From assembly GCA_964556545.1 (NCBI GenBank), contig CAZKWE010000009.1, positions 1 through 64,000 on the forward strand: 64,000 nt of DNA, given 5' to 3'. Below the pieces are notes generated by a model. It saw nothing but the letters and a program-made list of their open reading frames with translations. It did no database searches and was not told where the DNA came from. Every line of letters begins with the position of its first letter. Position 1 is the stretch's first letter. Shown here piece after piece: positions 1-8,087 of the stretch. Made by a program: the position numbers and the translations under genes. Source of the DNA: JALSKU01 sp964556545 (GTDB lineage Bacteria > Campylobacterota > Campylobacteria > Campylobacterales > JALSKU01).

Positions 1-360
1 TGCGATAACCCCTACAAGGCTCATTTGTTTTTTTGCTTCACCGGAGTTATCAGTAACTTTTTCCGGGGCAAAAAGTAGGTATAAAACAGCAATCGGTGTT
101 AAAACAAACCACAAGATCATTACTAAAAGTGTGCTTGAAGCTGTATTGTTTGCTCGTTTTACAGTTGCGTTTAACATGATATAAGCTACTATAAATCCTA
201 ATATCATAACTACATATGCTCCGGATTTATCCGGAGAAACCGACTTTACCAAAAACATACCCGCAATAAAAATCGCAATAGGCACTATAAGCCCATAGAT
301 TAGATAATCTTTCCTATTTAATTCACCTCTTAGCGAAAACATTTTACTCAGAACTGACAT
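1..360 (-). CDS. DUF805-like inner-membrane protein, 3' end cut off by the window
   Basis: The first 120 codons are present; the gene runs off the left edge. The start ATG (complement of 358-360) is preceded by a good AAGGAG Shine-Dalgarno. The N-terminus reads SLRGELNRKDYLIYG, which resembles the FSFKGRxNRKDYW opening of DUF805 proteins. Two hydrophobic membrane spans follow (about residues 18-36 and 46-62), then a third (about 76-94), and then a polar KVTDNSGEAKKQ segment. DUF805 proteins are small multi-span membrane proteins of unknown function. Assignment rests on the N-terminal motif and topology only. Confidence 0.6.
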   Translation of the reverse strand, partial: MSVLSKMFSLRGELNRKDYLIYGLIVPIAIFIAGMFLVKSVSPDKSGAYVVMILGFIVAYIMLNATVKRANNTASSTLLVMILWFVLTPIAVLYLLFAPEKVTDNSGEAKKQMSLVGVIA

Positions 361-406
361 ATTTTTCTCCTTTTTAAGTTGTTTTGTAGATATTCATACC
401 TCAAAG

Positions 407-1027
407 CTACTTTTGACAAGCCCAGGGGCTCTCTTTGCAAAGTCTATCAAGAGTATTCTGAGCACCGGTATCTCCCTGCTTAGCTGCTTTAAGAAGCCAT
501 TGATATGCTTTTATTTTATCTTTTTGGATACCTAAGCCTTCGATATACATAATTCCTAAATTAAATTGAGCATTTACATTTCCATGTTTTGCAGCAAGTC
601 TATACCACTTTATAGATTCTTTATAATCTTGCTTAACACCTTGCCCATTATAATATAAAGTTCCTAGATTGAATTGAGCAGTCTGATTTCCTTGTTTTGC
701 AGCAAGTTCAAACCATTTTTTTGCTTCCTTTAAGTCTTGTTGGATACCTTTTCCTTCGGCATACAATATCCCTATTTCAAGCTGTGCTTCAGCCAATCCT
801 TGTTTGGCAGCAAGCTTGTACCACTTTGCGGCTTCTTTATAACGACCATTTGCGGCATATATATAACCTAATGTTATCTGTGCTTCAGGATTGCCTTTTT
901 CTGCTGCACGCTGAATTAACTTTGCTGCAGTAGTATTATCACCATTTTTTGCAGCTTCTAAACCTTTTTCAAAATCCCCTGCAAACAAACTACTAACCAA
1001 TAAAACCACCAATAATAATTTTTTCAT
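407..1027 (-). CDS. Secreted Sel1-like repeat protein
   Basis: A 206-residue protein with a signal peptide (MKKLLLVVLLVSSLFA) followed by about five helical Sel1-like repeats of 36 residues, recognisable by the recurring AxxxLGxxYxxGxGVxxDxxxAxxWxxxAAxxGxxxAQ pattern. The mature protein is therefore expected in the periplasm or outside the cell. The repeats lack the paired cysteines that occur in every repeat of Helicobacter Hcp proteins, but one Cys pair (CKESPWAC) remains at the C-terminus and could close a disulfide. Sel1 repeats are protein-protein scaffolds; no enzymatic role can be claimed. The gene follows the DUF805-like gene's start at a small distance on the same strand but precedes it in transcription. 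Confidence 0.85.
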   Translation of the reverse strand: MKKLLLVVLLVSSLFAGDFEKGLEAAKNGDNTTAAKLIQRAAEKGNPEAQITLGYIYAANGRYKEAAKWYKLAAKQGLAEAQLEIGILYAEGKGIQQDLKEAKKWFELAAKQGNQTAQFNLGTLYYNGQGVKQDYKESIKWYRLAAKHGNVNAQFNLGIMYIEGLGIQKDKIKAYQWLLKAAKQGDTGAQNTLDRLCKESPWACQK

Positions 1028-1061
1028 TGCTTTCCTTTTGATATTATATTACTTATTATTA

Positions 1062-1574
1062 TCACAAATATTTTTCTGTTTGTGTAATAACTTCATCGAT
1101 ATTATACAAAAATAATCCCGGAATTGGATTTTTAAAATATTTTACTTCCAACTCTACTGAATAACCTATAATCCCTTTTTTATAGCAAAGTGGTCTTGGT
1201 CTATATGCCTTGTTTTCTTTTTCCCAGTTGCAAAATTGAACTATATTGTTAAAATTGTTTATAGGAAATCCTGAAAGATTATTCATACTTTCAGCCGTGA
1301 TAGCAAAATAGGAATATCCCAGTCTTTTCCCATGTACTGCGGCAGCATAAAATGTTTCTGCAAGTTGATAGTCTATTTCCTTTATAGATTTGCTTACTGC
1401 ACTGGAATCATTTCTAATCCAAACTGTTTTGTTTTCTTTGTTTTTAGGGGTTATAACTGTTATCTCATTTTTTAATGGTTTTGGTGTTTGTGCTTTTTGA
1501 AAAGTTGCAGGAGTACAGCCACCAATAAGCAGTAAAAAAGCTGTGCCGATACATATATTTATCAACTTTTTCAT
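1062..1574 (-). CDS. Lipoprotein of unknown function
   Basis: A 170-residue protein with a lipoprotein signal: positive start, hydrophobic core and the lipobox LIGGC with the modified cysteine at residue 20. The rest is soluble, with a segment around residues 75-125 (AAVHGKRLGYSYFAITAESMNNLSG) that resembles the family of small lipoproteins with a CC0125/CC1285-like fold, but this is only a resemblance. The start overlaps the stop of the upstream gene (1571-2044) by four bases, so the two are translationally coupled and probably work together at the cell envelope. Confidence 0.6.
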   Translation of the reverse strand: MKKLINICIGTAFLLLIGGCTPATFQKAQTPKPLKNEITVITPKNKENKTVWIRNDSSAVSKSIKEIDYQLAETFYAAAVHGKRLGYSYFAITAESMNNLSGFPINNFNNIVQFCNWEKENKAYRPRPLCYKKGIIGYSVELEVKYFKNPIPGLFLYNIDEVITQTEKYL

Positions 1575-2044
1575 TGTTTATCTCCCAAAATATTATCTAC
1601 TTCTTTGTCAGATAATTTTGGATTTTTATCACCAACTAAAAATTTATTCATAAATACCGTTTTACCATTTTTTAATGTTATTTTATACACTTTGATATAA
1701 TATTGATCAGCATACAAACTCATTATGTAAGGGTCTAAAGCTCCTACCAATAAGCCGATTCCTAAACCTGTCGCTCCGGCATTAAGTCCTTCCCCGATAA
1801 GTCCTTTTGCAAGATTTGCCGACTGGTTGCTTAAACCGTTAGCAATTCCGACAACTCCATAAGCGGCCATGTTTTTTTGTATCTCTTCAAAGCTTTTTGT
1901 GTACTCTTCATATTCTCCAAAAAATATCACCTCTTTTTGTTGAACTTGCAAATCAGAGTACGGTTCACTTTTGTTTATAAAAACTTTATAATCTGCCATA
2001 AGGGCATTGAAATTCAACAACAAACCGATAAAAATAAATTTCAT
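1571..2044 (-). CDS. Exported protein with glycine-rich hydrophobic segment, unknown function
   Basis: A 157-residue protein with a signal peptide (MKFIFIGLLLNFNALMA) and, at about residues 60-100, a run rich in Gly and Ala (VGIANGLSNQSANLAKG, then GATGLGIGLLVGAL), reminiscent of glycine-zipper membrane segments. The C-terminal part is a short beta-rich domain ending in a DKNPKLSDKEVDNIL helix. I do not recognise the family. It is the first gene of a two-gene unit with the lipoprotein at 1062-1574, and its promoter region holds the operator-like repeat described at 2056-2146, so it is a candidate target of the divergent Xre regulator. Confidence 0.55.
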   Translation of the reverse strand: MKFIFIGLLLNFNALMADYKVFINKSEPYSDLQVQQKEVIFFGEYEEYTKSFEEIQKNMAAYGVVGIANGLSNQSANLAKGLIGEGLNAGATGLGIGLLVGALDPYIMSLYADQYYIKVYKITLKNGKTVFMNKFLVGDKNPKLSDKEVDNILGDKQ

Positions 2045-2055
2045 AAAACTCCTTT

Positions 2056-2146
2056 ATGTCTTATAAGACAGTGTAATATAAGAAATTGCCAAAATATTAT
2101 ATCGAAGATACACTTATATAAAAATAATGTCTTATAGAAGAGTGTA
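2056..2146. promoter_or_regulatory. Duplicated operator-like site between the exported-protein gene and the Xre gene
   Basis: Two copies of a 20-bp sequence lie in the divergent intergenic region: ATGTCTTATAAGACAGTGTA (2056-2075) and ATGTCTTATAGAAGAGTGTA (2127-2146), identical at 17 positions. The first contains the perfect 12-bp palindrome GTCTTATAAGAC (2058-2069). The second lies directly over the ribosome-binding region of the Xre gene. This is the arrangement expected of an autoregulatory Xre repressor that also controls the divergent gene; that reading is an inference. Confidence 0.5.
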
Positions 2147-2147
2147 T

Positions 2148-2378
2148 ATGAATACAGAAGAAGTAGAAAGGTTTTATAAAAAAATAGGAAGAAACGTAGC
2201 CAAATATAGAAAAGAAGCAGGGCTTAGCCAGTTGGAGCTATCTTTAAAAATGGGCTACAAATCTATCTCTATTGTTTCCGCTGCCGAAATATATTACAAA
2301 GGAAAACACTTTAATTTAGAGCATTTACTAAAAATTGCTGAAATCTTAGATATTGATATTTGCAAACTACTTGAATAA
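2148..2378 (+). CDS. Small Xre-family helix-turn-helix regulator
   Basis: The 76-residue protein is essentially one HTH_3 domain: IGRNVAKYRKEAGLSQLELSLKMG is the classic first half with the Q of helix 2, followed by ISIVSAAEIYYKGKHFNLEHLLKIAEILDIDICKLLE. I take the ATG at 2148, five bases after AGAAGAG, and not the in-frame ATG at 2127, because 2127 lies inside the operator-like repeat and adds a non-domain MSYRRVY tail. It is divergent from the exported-protein/lipoprotein pair and overlaps the 3' end of the integrase gene by 12 bases. Such small regulators are common in integrated elements. Confidence 0.8.
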   Translation: MNTEEVERFYKKIGRNVAKYRKEAGLSQLELSLKMGYKSISIVSAAEIYYKGKHFNLEHLLKIAEILDIDICKLLE

Positions 2379-4097
2379 CTTTTGAATATTTGAAAAATCT
2401 ATTCCCTCTATATCTAACTTTTCAATAGCTTTTTTTAATTCTTTTATATTTATTTTAGAATATCGGTTTTTATTTTCACTACTCCCAACATGCCCCATTA
2501 TTTTATCAACAATAGAATCTTCAACTCTACCAACTAATCTTGATGCAAAAGTATGACGAAATGAATGAAAATCTGCTTTAATTTTATCGTCATTGAGTTT
2601 TTCTGGTTTTATCCACTCTTTTTTAAAATTTTTATTATTAAATTTTTTAGAAAATGCTTGTCCGTATCCTTTATTATTTGTATAGTATAATTGAGGGAAA
2701 ACCCTTTCTTCTTTATTGCTTTTTAACTTTTCAATATATTTTAAAAAGCCAAGTTCTATTAGTTTAGAGTGTATAGGAACTATCCTTTTCGCTTTTTTAT
2801 TTTTAAGCTTTTGTTCTTTGTGAGTTTTATCAATTCTAAAATAATAGATATTATCTTCTACCTGTATATCGTCTAAATAAAATTGAGAAATTTCATTAAT
2901 TCTCATTCCTGAAAATAGTCCAATGAGTGGTATATATATTCTATCTTGTTCATTTTCTATATATTTTTTTAATTTTGTGCTAAACCAAGAACTATTATTA
3001 AATAATGTATTCAGTTCCTCGTTATCAAATGGAAATCTCTCTTGTTCTTCTTTGTCTAAAATTCTTTGGATTTCAGCTCTTGAAGGCATTATGTATTTTG
3101 TATTAAGTCGGTTTTTATCAAGCCTTTCAATCTCTACTGCATAATCCAAAAAGATATTTACTCTTCTAATTTTTTCTAATGCTGTTTTTAAAGAAATTTT
3201 GTCATATTCTTTCTCAGATACAATTTTAGCTAATTCAAAATAATTATTTTCATAATTTTTTATGAGTTCAATATTTTTTTTATTTGTTTTTGGAGGGATA
3301 TTTTTAATAGTAAAAACAAAATCTTGCATATCTTCAGCTGTTATATCTGCAAGATATTTTCTTCCTACAACTTGCAAAAATATACCTATAGGCTCTTTAT
3401 ATTTGTGCATTTCTTTTGTGTCATTATTTTTGACCTTGTAAAAATCCTCTAAAATCTCATGGGCGGTTTTTTCATAAAGTTTATTGGTTTTTGGAAGTGC
3501 TTCAATATTTTTAACCTCTGTTTCATGATGAAGTAAATCGGTATCAAACCTCTCTTTAGCTCTTTCATAATCCTTTTTTAAAATTTTTGCTTCAGTTTTT
3601 AGTAGTTCAATTCTAAAAAATTTCTTCTCTTCTTCTGTCAAATTCTCATATAACTCTTTATCTATGCCTGTTCTTTGAAAGATTCTCTCAAACAGTTCAA
3701 TATATTTTTGGTTATGCTTTGAAAAGACAGCCTCTTTTAGGGTTTTAAGCCACTTTTTTATACATTTAGGATGTCCGCCGTCTCTAATGTCTCCGTTTTT
3801 CTTTTCACATGTAAAATCACTATGTCTATCTTCTTCTAATTTGCTATACTCTTTAAGTGCTTCTCTCTTATACTCTTGTAAAATATTCTGTATCTGACTT
3901 ATATTGTTCATAATTTCTTCTTTAGATAAAAATTTCAAATCTATAAATAAAGGCTCTGCATATCTTAAAAAATATGCTACTTTCTGTAATGCAATTTTAC
4001 CATTTTTAGTTTTTAGGCTAAAAGTGAAGTTTGTAAGAGTAGAGGGAATCTTCCTTCTAAAATAGTAAGTTCCATTTTGCTTGATAATGTATCGCAC
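2367..4097 (-). CDS. Tyrosine recombinase (island or phage-type integrase)
   Basis: A 576-residue site-specific recombinase. The catalytic residues of the tyrosine recombinase family are visible in the C-terminal domain: Arg in GMRINEIS (about residue 399), the HxxR box in FHSFRHTFASRL (His 511, Arg 514), His in IMGHVG (536) and the nucleophile Tyr in NRYSK (546). The N-terminus YIIKQNGTYYFRRKIP is the arm-binding region seen in many long integrases. The start is GTG (complement of 4095-4097) behind AAAGGTGG; the reading frame stays open further upstream only because it reads through tRNA-Leu. The gene lies directly downstream of the tRNA-Leu 3' end and on the same strand, the usual arrangement of an element integrated in a tRNA gene. 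Confidence 0.9.
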   Translation of the reverse strand: MRYIIKQNGTYYFRRKIPSTLTNFTFSLKTKNGKIALQKVAYFLRYAEPLFIDLKFLSKEEIMNNISQIQNILQEYKREALKEYSKLEEDRHSDFTCEKKNGDIRDGGHPKCIKKWLKTLKEAVFSKHNQKYIELFERIFQRTGIDKELYENLTEEEKKFFRIELLKTEAKILKKDYERAKERFDTDLLHHETEVKNIEALPKTNKLYEKTAHEILEDFYKVKNNDTKEMHKYKEPIGIFLQVVGRKYLADITAEDMQDFVFTIKNIPPKTNKKNIELIKNYENNYFELAKIVSEKEYDKISLKTALEKIRRVNIFLDYAVEIERLDKNRLNTKYIMPSRAEIQRILDKEEQERFPFDNEELNTLFNNSSWFSTKLKKYIENEQDRIYIPLIGLFSGMRINEISQFYLDDIQVEDNIYYFRIDKTHKEQKLKNKKAKRIVPIHSKLIELGFLKYIEKLKSNKEERVFPQLYYTNNKGYGQAFSKKFNNKNFKKEWIKPEKLNDDKIKADFHSFRHTFASRLVGRVEDSIVDKIMGHVGSSENKNRYSKINIKELKKAIEKLDIEGIDFSNIQKLFK

Positions 4098-4204
4098 AAT
4101 ACCACCTTTAGTATCATTGGTGGTGCAAAAAAGTATCACTGATTGAAGATTTGCTCTTTTTAGTTTGTGTAAATACCGTAATTTAGGGGAGTTTATGAGG
4201 TAAG

Positions 4205-4289
4205 TGGTGCGGATGAGAGGACTTGAACCTCCACGCCTTGCGGCACCAGATCCTAAGTCTGGCGTGTCTGCCAATTTCACCACATCCGC
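4205..4289 (-). tRNA. tRNA-Leu (anticodon TAG)
   Basis: Acceptor arm GCGGATG/CATCCGC, long class II variable arm, anticodon loop CTTAGGA giving TAG, T-loop GGTTCAAGTCC and an encoded CCA at the 3' end. Last gene of a five-tRNA cluster read on the minus strand; the integrase gene follows 107 bases downstream, so this tRNA is the probable attachment site. Confidence 0.95.
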
Positions 4290-4300
4290 ACACAATAAAA

Positions 4301-4377
4301 TGGTACGCCCGTCAGGATTCGAACCTGAGACCTACGGCTTAGAAGGCCGTTGCTCTATCCAGCTGAGCTACGAGCGC
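4301..4377 (-). tRNA. tRNA-Arg (anticodon TCT)
   Basis: Cloverleaf with GCGCTCG acceptor strand, D-arm GTAGCTCAGCTGGATAGAGC, anticodon loop CTTCTAA (TCT), T-loop GGTTCGAATCC and encoded CCA. Its first half closely matches the neighbouring tRNA-Arg(TCG), which suggests duplication followed by anticodon change. Confidence 0.95.
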
Positions 4378-4394
4378 CTGTAAAGCAAAGTTAA

Positions 4395-4471
4395 TGGTAC
4401 GCTCGAAAGGAGTCGAACCTTCAACCTACGGATCCGAAGTCCGTTGCTCTATCCAATTGAGCTACGAGCGC
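4395..4471 (-). tRNA. tRNA-Arg (anticodon TCG)
   Basis: Cloverleaf with GCGCTCG acceptor strand, anticodon loop CTTCGGA (TCG), T-loop GGTTCGACTCC and encoded CCA. Third gene of the cluster in transcription order. Confidence 0.93.
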
Positions 4472-4478
4472 TCAATAA

Positions 4479-4556
4479 TGGGGTGGGAGATGGGACTCGA
4501 ACCCACGGCCCTCGGAACCACAATCCGATGCTCTAACCAACTGAGCTACACCCACC
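4479..4556 (-). tRNA. tRNA-His (anticodon GTG)
   Basis: Anticodon loop TTGTGGT (GTG), T-loop GGTTCGAGTCC, discriminator C followed by encoded CCA, and an extra 5' G (complement of 4556) that can pair with the discriminator C, as is characteristic of tRNA-His. The acceptor stem appears to hold one T-T mismatch at position 6-67. Confidence 0.93.
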
Positions 4557-4559
4557 ATG

Positions 4560-4639
<80 letters not shown>

Positions 4640-4668
4640 AGCTGCTACTTTTTACATTTAAGAGCGAA

Positions 4669-4674
4669 ATTATA
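4669..4674 (-). promoter_or_regulatory. -10 element of the tRNA cluster promoter
   Basis: On the minus strand a perfect TATAAT preceded by a T-rich stretch lies about 30 bases before the 5' end of tRNA-Pro. A T-rich region in place of a clear -35 box is typical of sigma-70 promoters in this phylum. Confidence 0.6.
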
Positions 4675-4686
4675 TAAAAATAGAGC

Positions 4687-5568
4687 TTAATTATCCATAA
4701 AGTAATCTCTTGAAAATGTACAAAATTCTAAAAAAAGTCTATTTTTATACTTATTTTTATGATAAATAAGATAAAAATCTCTCTTGAAATTAAAATTTTT
4801 TAGTTTTACTTCATACAAAATACCATTTTTTATTTCATTTTCAACACATATTTTTGATATACAGGTTATAGCATCTTTATTGTGACACAGAACTTTTTTT
4901 ATACTTTCAAAACTTGAAAATACCAACTGATTTTTAAGCTCCTTTTTGCTTTGTGCTATCTCTTCTAAAAATATTTCTCTGGTGCCCGAACCCTCTTCTC
5001 TTAATAGCCAAATTTTATCTGATAAATTATCTATATACATTTCTTTGTTTTTCAGTCTCTTGTCTTTTGTAACAGCCACAAGTTCATCACTTCTTAATTT
5101 TTGCATACATATCTGTTTGTTTTGGATTTTTGACTCAATAAAACCCACATTTATTTCGCCTCTTAAAATCATATCCACTATCTCTTTGGAATTTCTTGTA
5201 GTATTGGTTATAGTTGCATTCGGATATCTGTTTTTAAAATCAAATAAAACTTGAGGTATAATATAATCTCCTATAGTTCTGCTTGCGGCTGTATTTAATT
5301 CTCCTAAAAGCGACTCTTTTTTAAAAATCGCCGTAGACTCAAGCAGTGCATTATAGTGAGATTTTGTTAATTTTTTAAAAATTTTTCCCCTCTCGTTAAG
5401 CACTATGTTTTTTCCTATCCTATCAAATAATTCTTCACCAATCTTTTTCTCAAGGGATTTTATGGCAAGAGATACGGCAGATTGACTTAGTTTTAGCTTC
5501 AAGGCAACTTTGGCAGTATGATTTAACTCGGATAGTGCAAAAAATATTTCCAATTCTCTAAAAGTCAT
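4687..5568 (-). CDS. LysR-family transcriptional regulator
   Basis: A 293-residue regulator: N-terminal winged HTH (FFALSELNHTAKVALKLKLSQSAVSLAIKSLEKKIGEELF, residues 9-48; LSQSAVSLAI is the recognition helix region) and a C-terminal periplasmic-binding-like effector domain from about residue 88 (AASRTIGDYIIPQVLFDFKNRYP). It is divergent from the YeiH-family gene with a 109-bp shared promoter region. In several bacteria a LysR regulator (YeiE type, related to CysB/CbbR) sits next to yeiH and controls it; I infer the same here. The effector is unknown. Confidence 0.9.
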   Translation of the reverse strand: MTFRELEIFFALSELNHTAKVALKLKLSQSAVSLAIKSLEKKIGEELFDRIGKNIVLNERGKIFKKLTKSHYNALLESTAIFKKESLLGELNTAASRTIGDYIIPQVLFDFKNRYPNATITNTTRNSKEIVDMILRGEINVGFIESKIQNKQICMQKLRSDELVAVTKDKRLKNKEMYIDNLSDKIWLLREEGSGTREIFLEEIAQSKKELKNQLVFSSFESIKKVLCHNKDAITCISKICVENEIKNGILYEVKLKNFNFKRDFYLIYHKNKYKNRLFLEFCTFSRDYFMDN

Positions 5569-5641
5569 TTCAGTACTCTTTTGATTAGTTTTATTTAATA
5601 TTATATCATATTTGATTAATTTTACAAATATATGAAAATAT

Positions 5642-5649
5642 TATACAAT
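5642..5649 (+). promoter_or_regulatory. -10-like element of the yeiH promoter
   Basis: TATACAAT lies in the very AT-rich lysR-yeiH intergenic region, about 29 bases before the yeiH start, and several T-N11-A LysR-type half sites are possible upstream of it (5590-5640). The region is too AT-rich for any one operator to be singled out. Confidence 0.35.
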
Positions 5650-5677
5650 TTAATAAATTTGAAATACAGGAGAATAA

Positions 5678-6709
5678 ATGGCATTTTCTAAAGAAAATCG
5701 AGCAAACACATTAAGCGGTATACTTTTTGTAGCACTTTTTTCAACTTCGGCAACCTATATAGCTGATTTTTCATTTTTGAAAAATTTAGGTATCAGCCCT
5801 CTGATTGTCGGCATCATACTTGGTATGGTGTATGCAAATACGCTTAGAAACAAATTACCGCAAGAATGGGTACCCGGTATACATTTCTCAATGAAAATAA
5901 TACTCAGAGCAGCAATTATATTTTATGGTTTCAGAGTCACTTTTCAAAACATAGAACAAGTCGGAATTCCCGGTATCATTACAAGTATTTTGATAGTTAC
6001 ACTTACTTTTGTTATAGGATATTTTACAGGCACCAAAATACTTAAACTTGATAAAGATACTTCTATGCTTGTTAGTGCCGGAAGCTCCATATGCGGTGCG
6101 GCAGCCGTATTGGCAACCGAACCTGTTGTCAAAGCAGAGCCGTATAAAAGTGCGGTAGCGGTTGGCACGGTTGTAATATTTGGAACAACAGCTATGTTTT
6201 TATATCCATATCTTTACAAAGCAGGATTTATACCATTTGAAGCCAAAGATATGGGTATTTATATAGGAGGCACCATTCATGAAGTAGCCCATGTTGTAAC
6301 TGCCGGAAACGCTATAGGAGACGAAACAGCCAAATATGCCGTTATAGTTAAAATGATAAGAGTTATGATGATAGCACCCTTCTTGCTTGTTTTAGGTTAC
6401 TGGCTTGCCAAAAAAAGAGAAACGAGAATCACAGGACAAAAAAACAAGATAACAATACCATGGTTTGCCGTATTTTTTATAGCAGTAGCAGGATTTAATT
6501 CTTTGGATATAGTTCCTCATATGCTTGTAAACAATATCAACAAAATAGATACTTTTGCATTGACAATGGCTATGATCGCAATGGGTATGGAAACCAATAT
6601 AGATAAATTTAAAAATGTCGGTTTAAAACCTATATATCTTGCTTTCATACTTTTTATATGGCTGATTTTCGGAGGATTTTATATCGTTAAATTTGCTTTG
6701 AATTTTTAA
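5678..6709 (+). CDS. yeiH: YeiH / UPF0324 family membrane protein (putative sulfate or sulfur-anion exporter)
   Basis: A 343-residue protein with about ten membrane spans. Family landmarks are visible: GISPLIVGIILGMVYANT near the start, the inner motif GSSICGAAAVLATEPVVKA (about residues 136-155), GGTIHEVAHVVTAG (about 194-207) and a C-terminal MAMIAMGMETN. The family is often annotated as putative sulfate exporters, but the substrate is not established. The start follows CAGGAGAATAA. Divergent from a LysR regulator that probably controls it. Confidence 0.85.
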   Translation: MAFSKENRANTLSGILFVALFSTSATYIADFSFLKNLGISPLIVGIILGMVYANTLRNKLPQEWVPGIHFSMKIILRAAIIFYGFRVTFQNIEQVGIPGIITSILIVTLTFVIGYFTGTKILKLDKDTSMLVSAGSSICGAAAVLATEPVVKAEPYKSAVAVGTVVIFGTTAMFLYPYLYKAGFIPFEAKDMGIYIGGTIHEVAHVVTAGNAIGDETAKYAVIVKMIRVMMIAPFLLVLGYWLAKKRETRITGQKNKITIPWFAVFFIAVAGFNSLDIVPHMLVNNINKIDTFALTMAMIAMGMETNIDKFKNVGLKPIYLAFILFIWLIFGGFYIVKFALNF

Positions 6710-6749
6710 TATGTTAAAATATAAAGAAAATTAACCATGGGGAAAATCA

Positions 6750-8087
6750 ATGAAATTATTCGGAACTGACGGTGTAAGAGGAAAAGCAGGAGTAAAACTT
6801 GATGCCATGACGGCAATGAGGCTTGCTATGGCGGCAGGCATTTACTTTAGAAATGAATCCATCAGCAATAAGATAATAGTAGGTAAAGATACAAGAAGAA
6901 GTGGATATATGATAGAAAATGCTATAGTTTCCGGTCTTACCGCGGTCGGCTATGATGTTATCCAAATCGGACCCATGCCTACTCCAGCCATTGCTTTTTT
7001 GACTGAAAATATGAGATGTGATGCAGGAATAATGATAAGTGCTTCACACAATCCTTTCTATGATAACGGAGTAAAATTTTTTGACAAAAATGGAAACAAA
7101 CTAAATAAAAATATAGAAAAAGAGATTGAAAAAATATATTTTAATAATGAAGTTATAAAATCAAATCAAAAAACACAAATGCAAATAGGCTCATCAAAAA
7201 GAATTGATGATGTCATTGGCAGATATATAGTTCATATAAAAAACTCTTTTCCAAACAATATGACTTTAAACGGTGTAAGAGTTGTAGTTGATACCGCAAA
7301 CGGTGCGGCTTACAAAGTTGCTCCTACAATTCTAACGGAGCTTGGGGCTGAAGTTTTTGTTATCAACAACAAGCCCAACGGGAGCAATATAAATCAATCA
7401 TGCGGTGCCCTTCATCCTGAAGCTCTTAGCGAAGAAGTAAAAAGAGTGCGTGCCGATATAGGATTTGGGCTTGATGGTGATGCAGACAGACTTGTAGTGG
7501 TAGATGAGCACGGCAATGTAATTGATGGGGATAAACTTCTTGGAGCATTGGCTTTTTATCTAAAAGAAGAAAACAAACTATCCGGCAATGCCATTTCGGC
7601 AACAGTTATGAGCAATAAGGCATTAGAAGACTTTTTGCTAAAAAAAGATATCTCACTTTTTAGATGTGATGTGGGAGATAAAAATGTTTTAGAGGTTTTA
7701 CAAAAAGAGGGGCTTAATTTTGGAGGAGAACAAAGCGGTCACATTATCTTAAGTGACTATGCAAAAACAGGAGATGCCCTTGCAAGTGCTTTGCAAGTTT
7801 TGGCTTTTGTTCTTAAAAGCAATAAAAAAACTTCCGAAGCTTTTGATATTTTTGACCTTTATCCGCAAATTCTTGAAAATATTCCTGTCAACAAAAAAAT
7901 TCCTTTGGAAAAAATTAATGGATATAATGAACTTATCAAAAAACTTGAAAAAAACAATATAAGACACCTTATAAGGTATTCAGGAACAGAAAACTTGCTT
8001 AGAATACTGCTTGAAGGAAAAGATGAAAAAAAAATCTTAAAAGAGATGGAGGTTTTAAAAGAGTTTTTGACAAGTGCTTTAAAGTGA
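6750..8087 (+). CDS. glmM: Phosphoglucosamine mutase
   Basis: A 445-residue alpha-D-phosphohexomutase that converts glucosamine-6-phosphate into glucosamine-1-phosphate for UDP-GlcNAc, and so for peptidoglycan and lipopolysaccharide. Seen: N-terminal KLFGTDGVRGKAG, the active-site serine loop MISASHNPFYDNG (about residues 97-109), the metal loop GLDGDADR (about 240-247), the sugar-binding GGEQSGH (about 328-334) and the phosphate-binding RYSGTENLLR near the C-terminus. The length is normal. The stop overlaps the GTG start of lspA by four bases, a glmM-lspA coupling found in other Campylobacterota. Confidence 0.97.
   Translation: MKLFGTDGVRGKAGVKLDAMTAMRLAMAAGIYFRNESISNKIIVGKDTRRSGYMIENAIVSGLTAVGYDVIQIGPMPTPAIAFLTENMRCDAGIMISASHNPFYDNGVKFFDKNGNKLNKNIEKEIEKIYFNNEVIKSNQKTQMQIGSSKRIDDVIGRYIVHIKNSFPNNMTLNGVRVVVDTANGAAYKVAPTILTELGAEVFVINNKPNGSNINQSCGALHPEALSEEVKRVRADIGFGLDGDADRLVVVDEHGNVIDGDKLLGALAFYLKEENKLSGNAISATVMSNKALEDFLLKKDISLFRCDVGDKNVLEVLQKEGLNFGGEQSGHIILSDYAKTGDALASALQVLAFVLKSNKKTSEAFDIFDLYPQILENIPVNKKIPLEKINGYNELIKKLEKNNIRHLIRYSGTENLLRILLEGKDEKKILKEMEVLKEFLTSALK

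Noticed and set aside
1..4289. A prophage at the left edge
   Set aside because: No capsid, terminase, tail or replication gene is visible in this part; only an integrase and an Xre regulator, so a plain genomic island is the safer reading.
4098..4295. A 66-residue N-terminal extension of the integrase starting MCADVVKLADTPDLG
   Set aside because: It is the translation of the tRNA-Leu gene and its flank; a GTG with a good RBS at 4095-4097 gives a family-like N-terminus.
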